Assembly: GCA_937952995.1 (NCBI GenBank)
Contig: CALFYB010000039.1
Location: 1-12,280 of the forward strand
Length of the DNA: 12,280 nt
Reading direction: 5' to 3'
Source of the DNA: an uncultured Caulobacteraceae bacterium
GTDB taxonomy: Bacteria > Pseudomonadota > Alphaproteobacteria > Caulobacterales > Caulobacteraceae
Shown: one piece after another, positions 1 through 7,896 of the stretch
Layout of the letters: each line of letters opens with the position of its first letter
How positions within the stretch are numbered: position 1 is the stretch's first letter
Made by a program: the position numbers and the translations under genes
Notes under the pieces: generated by a model
The model's input: only the letters and a program-made list of their open reading frames with translations
Told to the model about the DNA's origin: nothing
Databases searched by the model: none

Positions 1-477
1 GTGATGGGTTTTTCTGCAGGCGGGCACCTGTGTGCCAACCTTGCGGCGCAATTTGACCGTCCTACCTATGTTGCGCAGGATGCCGCCGATCAGCTTTCCG
101 CGCGGCCAGACCTTGCCGCACCGATCTATCCAGCGGTCAAGATTGAGCTCTTGTCGGGTAAGGGTGCTCCCGGAGAGGCGCTGTTTGGCCGAGCGCTTTC
201 GGCCGAAACGATGGCCCGCCATTCGCCCCATCTTAATGTGCCCAAAAATGCACCGCCCCATTTTCTGGTCCATGCCGAAGATGATCCCTTGGTCAGTCCA
301 GACCACAGCCTAGCGCTCAGGTCAGCGCTGGTGGCACGTGGCATTGCGGCCGAAACCCATCTCTTTGCCAAGGGCGGCCACGGATTTGGCCTGCGTAATA
401 CTCGCGGCCTTCCGCTAGCGGACTGGCCTGAACGGCTTTTGGCCTTTGGCCGCAGCACCGGGTGGTTGACCGCATGA
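1..477 (+). CDS. Alpha/beta hydrolase, carbohydrate-esterase-like (3' part; 5' end outside window)
   Basis: This is the C-terminal 158 residues of a serine hydrolase of the alpha/beta fold. The visible part holds the catalytic triad: the nucleophile elbow GFSAGG with Ser at visible residue 5, the acid in HAEDDPLV (Asp about 95) and the histidine in GGHGFG (His about 127). The window opens inside the elbow, and alpha/beta hydrolases normally have 100 or more residues before it, so the GTG/ATG at the first bases is not the true start. The elbow/GGHGFG arrangement resembles the acetylxylan- and feruloyl-esterase-like group of small exo-acting esterases. The next gene, uxaC, begins within this gene's stop codon (ATGA), so the two are translationally coupled. 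An esterase in a glucuronate-catabolism operon would fit removal of acetyl or similar groups from glucuronoxylan fragments. Fold is certain; substrate is inferred from context. Confidence 0.85.
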   Translation: MMGFSAGGHLCANLAAQFDRPTYVAQDAADQLSARPDLAAPIYPAVKIELLSGKGAPGEALFGRALSAETMARHSPHLNVPKNAPPHFLVHAEDDPLVSPDHSLALRSALVARGIAAETHLFAKGGHGFGLRNTRGLPLADWPERLLAFGRSTGWLTA

Positions 478-1874
478 CCCGTCCCTTAACGCTCCATCCT
501 GATCGGTTGTTTCCGGCAGATCCTGCGACGCGCCAGATCGCGCGTGACCTCTACGACTCGATCAAGGCCCTGCCCATCGTGTCTCCCCACGGGCACACGG
601 ATCCGTCGTGGTTTGCCACCAACCAAGCCTTTGGCAATGCTGCTGAACTGTTGCTGGTGCCCGACCATTATGTGTTCAGGATGCTCTATTCGCAGGGCGT
701 TTCCTTGGAATCCCTAGGGGTTCGAAATCCCGGGTTTGATCCCAGGTCCGCTTGGCGGATCTTTGCCGACCACTATCATCTGTTCCGAGGAACACCGACA
801 AGGTCGTGGATGGACTGGGTTTTCGCCGAGGCCTTTGGGTTCGAAGTCCGGCTCGAGGCGCAAACGGCCGATCTCTATTACGATAGGATCACCGAGGCCC
901 TGACGACCGACGCTTTTCGGCCGCGAAGCCTCTTTGACCGCTTTGGGATCGAGGTGATTGCCACGACCGAAAGCCCGCTCGACAGCCTCGAGCACCATGG
1001 CGCAATTCGCAGCAGTGGATGGCACGGCAAGGTGGTCACCGCCTATCGGCCGGACCCTGTCATTGATCCTGAGTTCGAAGGGTTCCGCCAGAACCTAGAC
1101 ACCTTCTCCAACCTGACGGGCGAGGACTGCCTGTCTTGGCAAGGCTACCTGTCGGCCCATCGCCAGCGCCGGGCCTTCTTTGCCAAGATGGGAGCGACCA
1201 GCACCGATCACGGCCATCCAACTGCCCAAACCGCTGACCTGTCGTCATCCGAAGCCGAGGCTCTCTTTAGAACGGTCAGTCAGGGCAAGGGCACGCCCGC
1301 TCAGGCCGAGCTGTTCCGCGCGCAGATGCTGACCGAGATGGCGGCCATGAGCATCGAGGACGGGCTGGTCATGCAGCTTCATCCCGGCTCGTTTAGAAAT
1401 CACAATGCACGGCTGTTTGAGCGGTTTGGACGGGACATGGGCGCTGATATCCCGACGCGCACAGACTATGTCCACGCCTTGAAGCCGCTTCTGGACCGGT
1501 TCGGCAACGATCCGCGCCTGACCCTCATTCTGTTTACGCTAGATGAGAGCACCTATGCGCGCGAACTGGCCCCTCTGGCCGGACATTATCCAAGCCTGAA
1601 ACTTGGACCTGCCTGGTGGTTCCATGACAGTCCAGAAGGAATGCGGCGTTTTCGTCGTGCGACGACCGAAACGGCGGGCTTCTACAACACGGTCGGGTTC
1701 AATGATGACACCCGCGCGTTCCTATCCATCCCAGCGCGCCATGACGTCGCCCGCCGGATCGATTGCGGCTTCCTCGCTGAGCTGGTGATGGAACATAGGC
1801 TGGAGGACTGGGAAGCCAGCGAGCTGGCGCAGGACCTGACCTATAATCTCGTCAAGCAAGCCTATCGGCTATGA
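474..1874 (+). CDS. uxaC: Glucuronate (uronate) isomerase UxaC
   Basis: Cytoplasmic uronate isomerase that converts D-glucuronate to D-fructuronate (and D-galacturonate to D-tagaturonate), the first step of hexuronate breakdown. The 466-residue length is normal for the family. The amidohydrolase-type metal site is visible as SPHGHTDP (His39 and His41), and the C-terminal part carries the family blocks PAWWFHDSPEGMRRF and GFNDDTRAFLSIPARHD. I chose the ATG at 474, giving MTRPLTLHPDRLF, because it overlaps the upstream stop as ATGA and matches how alphaproteobacterial UxaC proteins begin. A GTG 12 bases upstream (462) is possible but less likely. The stop overlaps the start of the reductase gene, again as ATGA. 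Coupled expression with a fructuronate reductase places the pathway as glucuronate -> fructuronate -> mannonate. Confidence 0.96.
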   Translation: MTRPLTLHPDRLFPADPATRQIARDLYDSIKALPIVSPHGHTDPSWFATNQAFGNAAELLLVPDHYVFRMLYSQGVSLESLGVRNPGFDPRSAWRIFADHYHLFRGTPTRSWMDWVFAEAFGFEVRLEAQTADLYYDRITEALTTDAFRPRSLFDRFGIEVIATTESPLDSLEHHGAIRSSGWHGKVVTAYRPDPVIDPEFEGFRQNLDTFSNLTGEDCLSWQGYLSAHRQRRAFFAKMGATSTDHGHPTAQTADLSSSEAEALFRTVSQGKGTPAQAELFRAQMLTEMAAMSIEDGLVMQLHPGSFRNHNARLFERFGRDMGADIPTRTDYVHALKPLLDRFGNDPRLTLILFTLDESTYARELAPLAGHYPSLKLGPAWWFHDSPEGMRRFRRATTETAGFYNTVGFNDDTRAFLSIPARHDVARRIDCGFLAELVMEHRLEDWEASELAQDLTYNLVKQAYRL

Positions 1875-3232
1875 GGCTGAACCATCGCTCATCGGGCAAC
1901 CTTGCCGCTGATGTCATCCGTCCACAGTACGACCCATCGGCGCAATCGGTGGGGATCGTCCATCTGGGGGTGGGGGCCTTTCACCGCGCTCATCAGGCTT
2001 GGTACACGGACCGGGCAATGAGCCTAGGCGATCGAAACTGGGCGATTGCCGGGGTTTCTCTGCGCTCGCCATCGGTTGCCAATCAGATGAACCCGCAAGA
2101 TGGCCTCTACACGGTCACGGAACGATCGAGCACGGGTTCGTCCACGCGGCTGATCGGTGCAATTTGCGATGTGCTTGTCGCGCCAAATGAGCCTGAGCGT
2201 TTGATTGCGCTGCTCGCCGCTGCGACCACCCATATTGTCAGCCTCACCATCACGGAAAAGGGCTATTGCCGCGCGCCTGATGGCAGCCTTGATCTGTCTC
2301 TGGCGGCAGAAGGTACTGTTTTCACCTATCTTTCCAGCGCCATGCGTCGTCGTCGAGACGCTGGCATCGGCGGGCTGACCCTGCTGTCCTGCGACAATCT
2401 CGCTGACAATGGGCGCGTGCTGGGGCGGTTGATGCGCGAATATCTTGATCACCATGATCCATCGCTCATTCAATGGTTTGAGGCCGAATGTACCTGCCCG
2501 TCGACCATGGTCGACCGGATCGTGCCCGCGACCACAGACACCGACCGCGCAGAGCTCGCCGAGCAGATCGGGCTTGTTGATGAGGCGGCGGTGATGACCG
2601 AGGCCTTTAGCCAATGGGTGATTGAAGACCGGTTCGCAGGTCCGCGTCCGCGCTGGGAAGCGGTAGGAGCCGAAATTGTCAGCGATGTTAGGCCCTATGA
2701 GACGGCAAAGTTGAGAATGCTCAACGGGGCGCATTCGGCCCTTGCCTATATCGGCCTTCGCCAGGGTCACACCTTCGTCCACCAAGCCATCGGCGACCCC
2801 GCCATTCGACCTTTGATCGAGCGTCTCATGCGCGAAGAGGCCGCCCCAACCATCCTTACCGCGCCGGGACAGGACCTCGAGCAGTATGCCTCGGCCCTCC
2901 TAGAGCGCTTTGCCAATCCGGCCCTAAAGCACCGGCTTAGTCAGATCGCCATGGATGGCAGCCAGAAGATCCCGCAACGCTGGCTTGAGACCCTTGCCGC
3001 TAATCGCCAAAACGGGCGTGATTGTCCGGCCATCCTTACCGCAATTGCCTGTTGGATCGTGCATTTGCGCGGCGCGAACGGTCCCGTGGATGATCCGCGC
3101 GCCGATGAACTCAGCGTTGTTGTCGCAGGCCCTGACCCGGTCCATGGCCTGTTTGGTCCTCAGGGCGTAGTCGCATCCGATTGGGTTCCCGATCGGTCTG
3201 ATCTCGCTTTCATCTCAAAACACCTCAACTAG
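1871..3232 (+). CDS. uxuB: Mannitol dehydrogenase family protein, probable fructuronate reductase
   Basis: NAD(H)-dependent polyol/uronate dehydrogenase of the long-chain mannitol dehydrogenase family, 453 residues. The N-terminal nucleotide-binding block is GIVHLGVGAFHRAHQA (about 28-43), followed by ITEKGYC (about 127-133) and SCDNL (about 173-177). The catalytic pattern K-x4-N-x2-H is present in KLRMLNGAH (Lys280, Asn285, His288), as in characterised mannitol dehydrogenases. Sequence alone does not separate fructuronate reductase from mannitol 2-dehydrogenase or tagaturonate reductase. The 4-base overlap with uxaC makes D-fructuronate -> D-mannonate the best assignment. The ATG at 1871 lies in the uxaC stop (ATGA), so translation is probably coupled. 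The mannonate dehydratase and 2-keto-3-deoxygluconate kinase expected next in the pathway are not in this window. Confidence 0.88.
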   Translation: MRLNHRSSGNLAADVIRPQYDPSAQSVGIVHLGVGAFHRAHQAWYTDRAMSLGDRNWAIAGVSLRSPSVANQMNPQDGLYTVTERSSTGSSTRLIGAICDVLVAPNEPERLIALLAAATTHIVSLTITEKGYCRAPDGSLDLSLAAEGTVFTYLSSAMRRRRDAGIGGLTLLSCDNLADNGRVLGRLMREYLDHHDPSLIQWFEAECTCPSTMVDRIVPATTDTDRAELAEQIGLVDEAAVMTEAFSQWVIEDRFAGPRPRWEAVGAEIVSDVRPYETAKLRMLNGAHSALAYIGLRQGHTFVHQAIGDPAIRPLIERLMREEAAPTILTAPGQDLEQYASALLERFANPALKHRLSQIAMDGSQKIPQRWLETLAANRQNGRDCPAILTAIACWIVHLRGANGPVDDPRADELSVVVAGPDPVHGLFGPQGVVASDWVPDRSDLAFISKHLN

Positions 3233-3245
3233 AGCCGAGGCCCAT

Positions 3246-5561
3246 ATGCGCCGTCTATTTTTGATGTCCTTGATGGCTTGCACGGCGGCGGCTGTGAGCC
3301 CGGCCTATGCTGGACAGCCGCACCTGGAAGCCCGCTCAAAGCCGGTCATTCAAAGCCACGGTCTTTCTTTTAAAGACCTCAATGCCAATGGACGGCTCGA
3401 TCCCTATGAGGATTGGCGCCTAGCCCCCGAACGCAGAGCCCGCGACCTCGTGAAGCGTATGACGCTTGAGGAGAAGGCCGGGATGATGCTGATCGCGACC
3501 AACAATCCCGACTGCGGCGGCTCTATATCCGCCCGTGGCCGCGACCTGATTGATAATCAAAAGATGACGCGGTTTATCTTGCGCTCTCGGGTCGTGTCAC
3601 AAGCGCCAGACTGCAATGTTCCGCTCAATGCCTTTGCTCTGCGCGGAGGCTATGCCCAAACGCCCCTGCAAGCTGCCACCTTCACCAACCTTGTCCAAGA
3701 ACGGTTGGAAGCGACACGTTTAGGCGTCCCGGGCATCTTTAAGGACAATGCACGCAATCACGTCGAGACCAATCCGATGTTCGGGATCTCGGCGGGGGCG
3801 GGGGCCTTCACAGAGTTCCCAAAGGAGGCGGGCCTTGCGGCTGCTGCGCTTGGGGCAGGGGCACCGGTTGACCGAAATGGAACAGTTCCTCTGGGCCTGA
3901 AAGGCGATATGGCACCCTTGCGTCAGTTCACGGACGTGATGAGCCGCGAATGGGCTGCAATCGGTCTAAGGGGTATGTATGGCTACATGGCCGACCTTGG
4001 CACCGAGCCGCGTTGGTCCCGTTTCCATGAGACCTTTACCGAAAATGCGGACCTGATGTCCGACATTATCGGCACGCTGATCGAGGGCTTGCAAGGCCCG
4101 GTCCGCGCCGATGGTATATCGCTTTCACCGGCCTCTTCGGTCGCCTTGACGGTGAAACATTTCCCGGGCGGCGGTCCGCAGGAAATGGGCTGGGATCCGC
4201 ACTACACGTTCGGCAAGGCTCAGTTGTACAACGAACCCAGCGGAAACTATGGTTTCGGGTACCATTTGAAGCCGTTCCGCACCGCCATCGCCCACGGTGC
4301 CTCGTCGATCATGCCCTATTACGGCGTGCCCATTGCCGTGACCTATGAGGGCGTGAAGTACAATGAAACCGGAATGGCCTTTTCCAAGCAGATCGTCACC
4401 GACCTTTTGCGCGGCAAGCTGGGCTTCAAGGGCTATGTCAATTCAGACAGCGGCGTGATCGAAACACGCGGCTGGGGCCTCGAGAGTTTTCGCACCAACC
4501 CCGATACCCAGCAGGCCTATTCCCCGTCTGATCGTACAGCCATTGCCATTCGCAGTGGGACAGACGTGCTTTCCGAGTTTTCAAAAAACAAGACCATCAT
4601 TGACCTCGTCCATGATGGCAGGCTGAGCGAGAAGGCCAACATCAATCCTGCGGTCGAGCGTTTGTTGGTCGAGCAGTTTCGTCTCGGTCTGTTCGAAAAC
4701 CCCTATGTCGATGCGAAGGCAGCAGAGCTCAAGATCGGCCGGGCCAGCGACCGAGCGCTTGGTCTAGATGTGCAGCGCCGTTCGATGGTCCTGCTTCAAA
4801 ACCGCAACGGCCTTTTGCCATTGAAGCCTCGCGCGCAGGTCTATGTCATGGGCTTTGACGCTGACGCGGCCCGTGAAGCGGGCTTTGAGGTGATCGACGG
4901 CAATGGGAAGACACGTCCCCCTGTGCCTCCCAGCACTCAGGCCCTGTTGATCAAGGTTCAGGTGAGCAATGCAGGCGCAAGAGCCTATTCCTCTAAGACG
5001 GCAGCGACCGGTGGCAAGGCGGTCGATGCGCAATTTCCACTGACCGACCCGCGTACAGGTCAAAGGCAGGCGACGTGGGGAAGTCTGGACCCTTGCGTCT
5101 ATGCTCCGGACAAGCCGACCTATGCCGAAGCGCCTGATGGGTGCCTAGATAGTGGATTATTGTTCGGAGGGGCTTTCCCGTGGGAGTCCAGCATGCTTGC
5201 GCTCTCCGACATGGCAAAGGCTGAGAGTTGGACGATGTCGCCCTCCTTGGCAGAGATCCAATCAGCCGTTCGTGAGCTGGGCGACCCAAGCCGGGCTGTG
5301 ATTTCGATCTATTTCCGCAACCCTTATGTCCTTGACGATGAAAGCGGTGTCAAACAGGCCGGTGCGCTGTTCGCGACCTTTGGTGTCAGCGACAGGGCGC
5401 AGCTGGATGTCATCGCTGGAAAGTTTGCGCCAGCCGGTCGCTTACCCTTCGCGCTCCCGGCCACACGGAGTTCGATCCTTGAGCAGCATCCCGACTCGCC
5501 GGGATATGCGGACACCAAGGACGGGGCCCTGTACCCCTTTGGCTATGGCCTAAGTTATTGA
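3246..5561 (+). CDS. Exported glycoside hydrolase family 3 enzyme (beta-glucosidase/beta-xylosidase type)
   Basis: A 771-residue GH3 exo-glycosidase. Residues 1-22 look like a Sec signal peptide (charged start, hydrophobic core, likely cut after AYA), so it probably acts in the periplasm or on the outer membrane. Mature residues 44-56 (DLNANGRLDPYED) form an EF-hand-like calcium-loop pattern found in a GH3 subgroup. The (beta/alpha)8 domain follows, with KHFPGGG at about 304-310 and NSDSGV at about 399-404, where Asp401 is the expected nucleophile. The alpha/beta sandwich domain begins near 510 (MVLLQNRNGLLPL), and the protein ends at YPFGYGLSY. That motif usually precedes a FnIII-like domain, which is absent here. 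A GAGG at 3237-3240 serves the ATG. The gene sits 13 bases after uxuB in the same operon, suggesting it cuts xylo- or gluco-oligosaccharides that feed the pathway; the exact substrate cannot be read from sequence. Confidence 0.93.
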   Translation: MRRLFLMSLMACTAAAVSPAYAGQPHLEARSKPVIQSHGLSFKDLNANGRLDPYEDWRLAPERRARDLVKRMTLEEKAGMMLIATNNPDCGGSISARGRDLIDNQKMTRFILRSRVVSQAPDCNVPLNAFALRGGYAQTPLQAATFTNLVQERLEATRLGVPGIFKDNARNHVETNPMFGISAGAGAFTEFPKEAGLAAAALGAGAPVDRNGTVPLGLKGDMAPLRQFTDVMSREWAAIGLRGMYGYMADLGTEPRWSRFHETFTENADLMSDIIGTLIEGLQGPVRADGISLSPASSVALTVKHFPGGGPQEMGWDPHYTFGKAQLYNEPSGNYGFGYHLKPFRTAIAHGASSIMPYYGVPIAVTYEGVKYNETGMAFSKQIVTDLLRGKLGFKGYVNSDSGVIETRGWGLESFRTNPDTQQAYSPSDRTAIAIRSGTDVLSEFSKNKTIIDLVHDGRLSEKANINPAVERLLVEQFRLGLFENPYVDAKAAELKIGRASDRALGLDVQRRSMVLLQNRNGLLPLKPRAQVYVMGFDADAAREAGFEVIDGNGKTRPPVPPSTQALLIKVQVSNAGARAYSSKTAATGGKAVDAQFPLTDPRTGQRQATWGSLDPCVYAPDKPTYAEAPDGCLDSGLLFGGAFPWESSMLALSDMAKAESWTMSPSLAEIQSAVRELGDPSRAVISIYFRNPYVLDDESGVKQAGALFATFGVSDRAQLDVIAGKFAPAGRLPFALPATRSSILEQHPDSPGYADTKDGALYPFGYGLSY

Positions 5562-5571
5562 ATTAATAGTC

Positions 5572-6426
5572 CTAGTCCTTAGCCGCGCTGACGAGCCAGA
5601 CCGCGGCAGGCATGAGGATACCTTGAGGGGTCTGGTAAGCGGAGACGGCGGACCTTACGGCATCCTCGACAATCGGCTTTAGGTCGGGCTGTTCCCTCAA
5701 GGCCGAGGCGAGAGGGCCAACCCGGAAGGTCAGTGCGACGGTCTGGTCAAGCGGTGATCCCCCGATCGCCAAGTCAAAGGGCCGAAGGCTGATCTCGCTA
5801 AAGCCTGCCAGTGCTAGGATGGATTGAACCCGCTCGGCATCGGCGAAGGCAAATGGCCCGGGTGCCGCTGGATCGGTCGGCGTTGGCGGCGGAAGAAATG
5901 GACGGGCAGCCTCCATCGGCAATCTCATCCATAAATTGTCTTGGAAGGGCCGCCAGCAGACAAAGGTTAGTCGGCCATGAGGTTTGAGGGCGCGGCGAAT
6001 GTTCTTAAATGCCGCCACAGGGTCGCTGAAAAACATCACCCCAAATCGGGAAAAAATGGCGTCATAGACGCCTTCACCAAGCTCAGCAGTTTGCGCGTCA
6101 CATTCCAGAAAGGTTGGGTGGGCCGCCCCGTCCGACACGGGTCTCGCCCGTGCGACCTCAAGCATCGGCGCAGAAATGTCCACCCCGGTCACAGCACCTG
6201 TCGGTCCGACCTGTTCGGCCAGTGTCAAGGTCGTCTGTCCACAACCACAGCCGACATCCAAAATCCGCTCGCCAATTGAAGGACTTAGAACCTTTATACC
6301 CTCAAGGCCGAGGGGCTCGATCTGACGATCAAGCTGGTCCTGATATTGCACCCAGGTTTGCCCGGCCGTCTTATTCCAGTAGTCAATCTGCGCCGCATTA
6401 GCGGTTTGGCCTTCGAGGTCTGGCAC
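5572..6426 (-). CDS. Class I SAM-dependent methyltransferase
   Basis: A 284-residue Rossmann-fold methyltransferase of the UbiE/Methyltransf_11-25 type. The SAM-binding motif I is ILDVGCGCG (about 55-63), followed by the acidic ribose-binding block GVDIS (81-85) and the post-motif YDAIFSRFGVMFF (about 121-133). No transmembrane segment or signal peptide is apparent, so it is cytoplasmic. The start is a GTG at 6426-6424, decided by a strong AGGAG six bases upstream; no comparable site serves another start. The gene converges on the GH3 gene with only 10 bases between the stops and diverges from the SDR gene. Substrate is unknown: the family includes quinone, small-molecule and lipid methyltransferases. 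Neighbouring redox and photolyase genes give only a weak hint of a stress role. Confidence 0.85.
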   Translation of the reverse strand: MPDLEGQTANAAQIDYWNKTAGQTWVQYQDQLDRQIEPLGLEGIKVLSPSIGERILDVGCGCGQTTLTLAEQVGPTGAVTGVDISAPMLEVARARPVSDGAAHPTFLECDAQTAELGEGVYDAIFSRFGVMFFSDPVAAFKNIRRALKPHGRLTFVCWRPFQDNLWMRLPMEAARPFLPPPTPTDPAAPGPFAFADAERVQSILALAGFSEISLRPFDLAIGGSPLDQTVALTFRVGPLASALREQPDLKPIVEDAVRSAVSAYQTPQGILMPAAVWLVSAAKD

Positions 6427-6432
6427 GTTTCG

Positions 6433-6437
6433 CTCCT
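6433..6437 (-). promoter_or_regulatory. Shine-Dalgarno site of the methyltransferase gene
   Basis: The minus strand reads AGGAG here, separated by six bases from the GTG at 6426-6424. It decides the non-ATG start of the methyltransferase. Confidence 0.75.
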
Positions 6438-6516
6438 AAAACCGTTATGCGAACCATTGCGTGGTGCCGGTTCAAACACAAGGCGGGTTGATCACGCCTA
6501 TCGTTCGACAGGGTCT

Positions 6517-6528
6517 GCCCTTAAGGGC
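6517..6528. promoter_or_regulatory. Perfect 12-bp palindrome in divergent promoter region (candidate operator)
   Basis: GCCCTTAAGGGC is a perfect inverted repeat without spacer. It lies in the 153-bp region between the divergent methyltransferase and SDR genes, about 50 bp before the SDR start. A dimeric repressor site is one explanation. A weak plus-strand -35/-10-like pair (TTCGAC at 6505 and GCTATG at 6528) would place the palindrome inside the promoter spacer. No regulator is identified. Confidence 0.35.
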
Positions 6529-6579
6529 TATGAACAGTGTGCAACAGCGCATGGCGCGGCAGGATGACGGCCAGAGGCC

Positions 6580-7308
6580 ATGGACGAAACTCAACCCACA
6601 AGTCGTTTAGGCACTTTTCAAACCCGAGGCGTAGCGGTCGTCTTTGGGGCCAGCGGCGGAATAGGTGATGCGCTCTATAAGGCGCTTCTAGCCTCGGACC
6701 GGTTCGACCATGTTGTGGCCTTAAGCCGAGGATCGTCTCCATCTATTGATCTGTTAGACGAGGCGAGCCTTGAGCGCGCCACGGCCTTTGCCGCTAGCAA
6801 GGGTGAAATCCGGCTGGTGATCGATGCGACCGGATTTTTGCACGACGACGGTCAAGGTCCTGAAAAGAGTTGGCGACAGATGGATGCTGCCAAACTCGCC
6901 CACGCCTTTGCGATCAATGCCATCGGCCCGGCGCTGATCATGAAACATGTGCTGCCGCTTTTGCCACGAACCGGAAAGTCCGTCTTTGCCACCCTGTCGG
7001 CGCGGGTTGCCAGTATCGAGGATAATCGACTGGGGGGCTGGTACAGCTACCGGGCCTCGAAGACCGCGCTCAATCAGCTTGTCAGGACGGCTGCGGTTGA
7101 ATTGGCGCGGCGTTCGCCAAACGCAGTCTGCATCGCGCTACATCCGGGCACGGTCGAGACTGGCTTATCGACACCGTTTCAAAAGGGAGGGCTGCAGGTC
7201 CAGTCGCCTCAGACCGCTGCCCTAAGGATGCTTGATGTCATCGACGGGCTTTGCCCAGATCAGTCAGGTGCCTTTCTAGATCATTTGGGCGCTACCATTC
7301 CGTGGTAA
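6580..7308 (+). CDS. Short-chain dehydrogenase/reductase (SDR)
   Basis: A 242-residue classical-type SDR oxidoreductase using NAD(P)H. The cofactor-binding glycine motif is GASGGIG (23-29). The catalytic residues are visible as Asn113 (FAINAIGP), Ser140, Tyr157 and Lys161 (YRASK), and HPGTVET (about 188-194) forms the usual loop after the active site. It resembles the CsgA/sniffer-like carbonyl reductase group, whose substrates are mostly undefined. ATG 6580 is the only reasonable start, although the nearest GAGG (6574-6577) is only two bases away, so initiation may be weak or the start unusual. It diverges from the methyltransferase gene. SDRs of this type occur beside photolyase genes in some proteobacterial light-stress clusters. 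That link is inference here, because the toxin-antitoxin operon separates them. Confidence 0.9.
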   Translation: MDETQPTSRLGTFQTRGVAVVFGASGGIGDALYKALLASDRFDHVVALSRGSSPSIDLLDEASLERATAFAASKGEIRLVIDATGFLHDDGQGPEKSWRQMDAAKLAHAFAINAIGPALIMKHVLPLLPRTGKSVFATLSARVASIEDNRLGGWYSYRASKTALNQLVRTAAVELARRSPNAVCIALHPGTVETGLSTPFQKGGLQVQSPQTAALRMLDVIDGLCPDQSGAFLDHLGATIPW

Positions 7309-7310
7309 GT

Positions 7311-7329
7311 AAAAACGGCTCGCCTTTTT
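7311..7329. terminator. Possible bidirectional terminator between convergent SDR and RES toxin genes
   Basis: Five A residues, a short GC stem (GG/CC, one bulged C, loop CTCG) and five T residues lie in the 79-bp gap between two convergent genes. The A-tract/T-tract symmetry would work in both directions, but the GC core is only two base pairs, so the stem is weak. Confidence 0.3.
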
Positions 7330-7370
7330 GACTCCGAATCCGCCCGCTGAGGTCTGGGGTTGGCTATTTT

Positions 7371-7387
7371 GGGGCGCAGCAAGCCCC
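7371..7387 (-). other. GC-rich hairpin just after the RES toxin stop codon
   Basis: GGGGC (7371-7375) and GCCCC (7383-7387) are inverted arms around a 7-base loop. In the toxin mRNA it immediately follows the stop codon but is followed by A residues, not U, so it is not a classical intrinsic terminator. It could protect the mRNA 3' end. Confidence 0.3.
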
Positions 7388-7894
7388 CTAGGCCTGCGGC
7401 CGCAACAGACGTCCCTCATCATCAATCAATTCGAGTTGGGTTGGGGGGCAATCGCTCCATTGCCAGAGAACGAGATTAAGGTCTGCTGCGGTCGCCCCAG
7501 CGGCAAAGCTGGGTACCATTAGGCCGCTATAGCCCGCCTTTACGAGACGCCGCGCTAAGGTCTGGGTTGGTGCCACACCTTCAGCCCTGGCTTGATCTCG
7601 CCATGACATGCTTCGTAAGTCGGCAAGACTGAAGCCTTGATCAGCCAAGGCAAACCCATCGCGGCCATCAAAAAGGCTCTCAAATGCTGCCTGGTACGCA
7701 ACCAATGTGGTGGGTTGTAGTCGACCGACCTGATTGGCCTCTTTTACTGCCGTCATAATAGAAAGAGAGGTATAGAGCGCTGGCATGCCTTTAGGATTGA
7801 ATCGGCCCCCATAGAGGGCTGCGCCTTGGCCTGACAAAGGCGTTTGCGCATAGACTGGATTGAGCGCGCGATAGAGCCGACCATGGTATTGCAT
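7388..7894 (-). CDS. RES-domain toxin of a RES-Xre toxin-antitoxin module
   Basis: A 168-residue RES-domain protein of the ParT/MbcT type. The family hallmark residues are visible: Arg31 in GGRFNPKG, Tyr41 in ALYTS, Glu52 in KEAN and Ser129 in VPSF. Members act in the cytoplasm on NAD+: MbcT-type and Xre-RES toxins destroy NAD+, whereas ParT ADP-ribosylates phosphoribosyl pyrophosphate synthetase. The sequence does not tell which applies. The ATG lies two bases after the antitoxin stop with no clear Shine-Dalgarno, so translation probably depends on ribosomes finishing the antitoxin, which would keep toxin output lower. Length and active-site residues look intact, so the toxin is probably functional. 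A GC-rich hairpin (7371-7387) directly follows its stop codon. Confidence 0.92.
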   Translation of the reverse strand: MQYHGRLYRALNPVYAQTPLSGQGAALYGGRFNPKGMPALYTSLSIMTAVKEANQVGRLQPTTLVAYQAAFESLFDGRDGFALADQGFSLADLRSMSWRDQARAEGVAPTQTLARRLVKAGYSGLMVPSFAAGATAADLNLVLWQWSDCPPTQLELIDDEGRLLRPQA

Positions 7895-7896
7895 GG

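Noticed and set aside
462..473. GTG start for uxaC four codons upstream
   Set aside because: The ATG at 474 gives an ATGA overlap with the upstream stop and the usual family N-terminus.
2024..2785. Long open frame on the minus strand across the uxuB-like gene
   Set aside because: It is antisense to a well-supported gene with family motifs, shows no recognisable domain, and is explained by high-GC codon bias.
3246..3281. Lipobox reading (LMAC, Cys12) of the GH3 signal peptide
   Set aside because: The hydrophobic stretch continues after the cysteine to a good AYA cleavage site, and Met at the -2 position is atypical, so ordinary signal peptidase processing is more likely.
6451..6473. Inverted repeat GAACC/GGTTC upstream of the methyltransferase
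   Set aside because: Arms of only five bases with a 13-base spacer are expected by chance; no promoter element is clearly associated.
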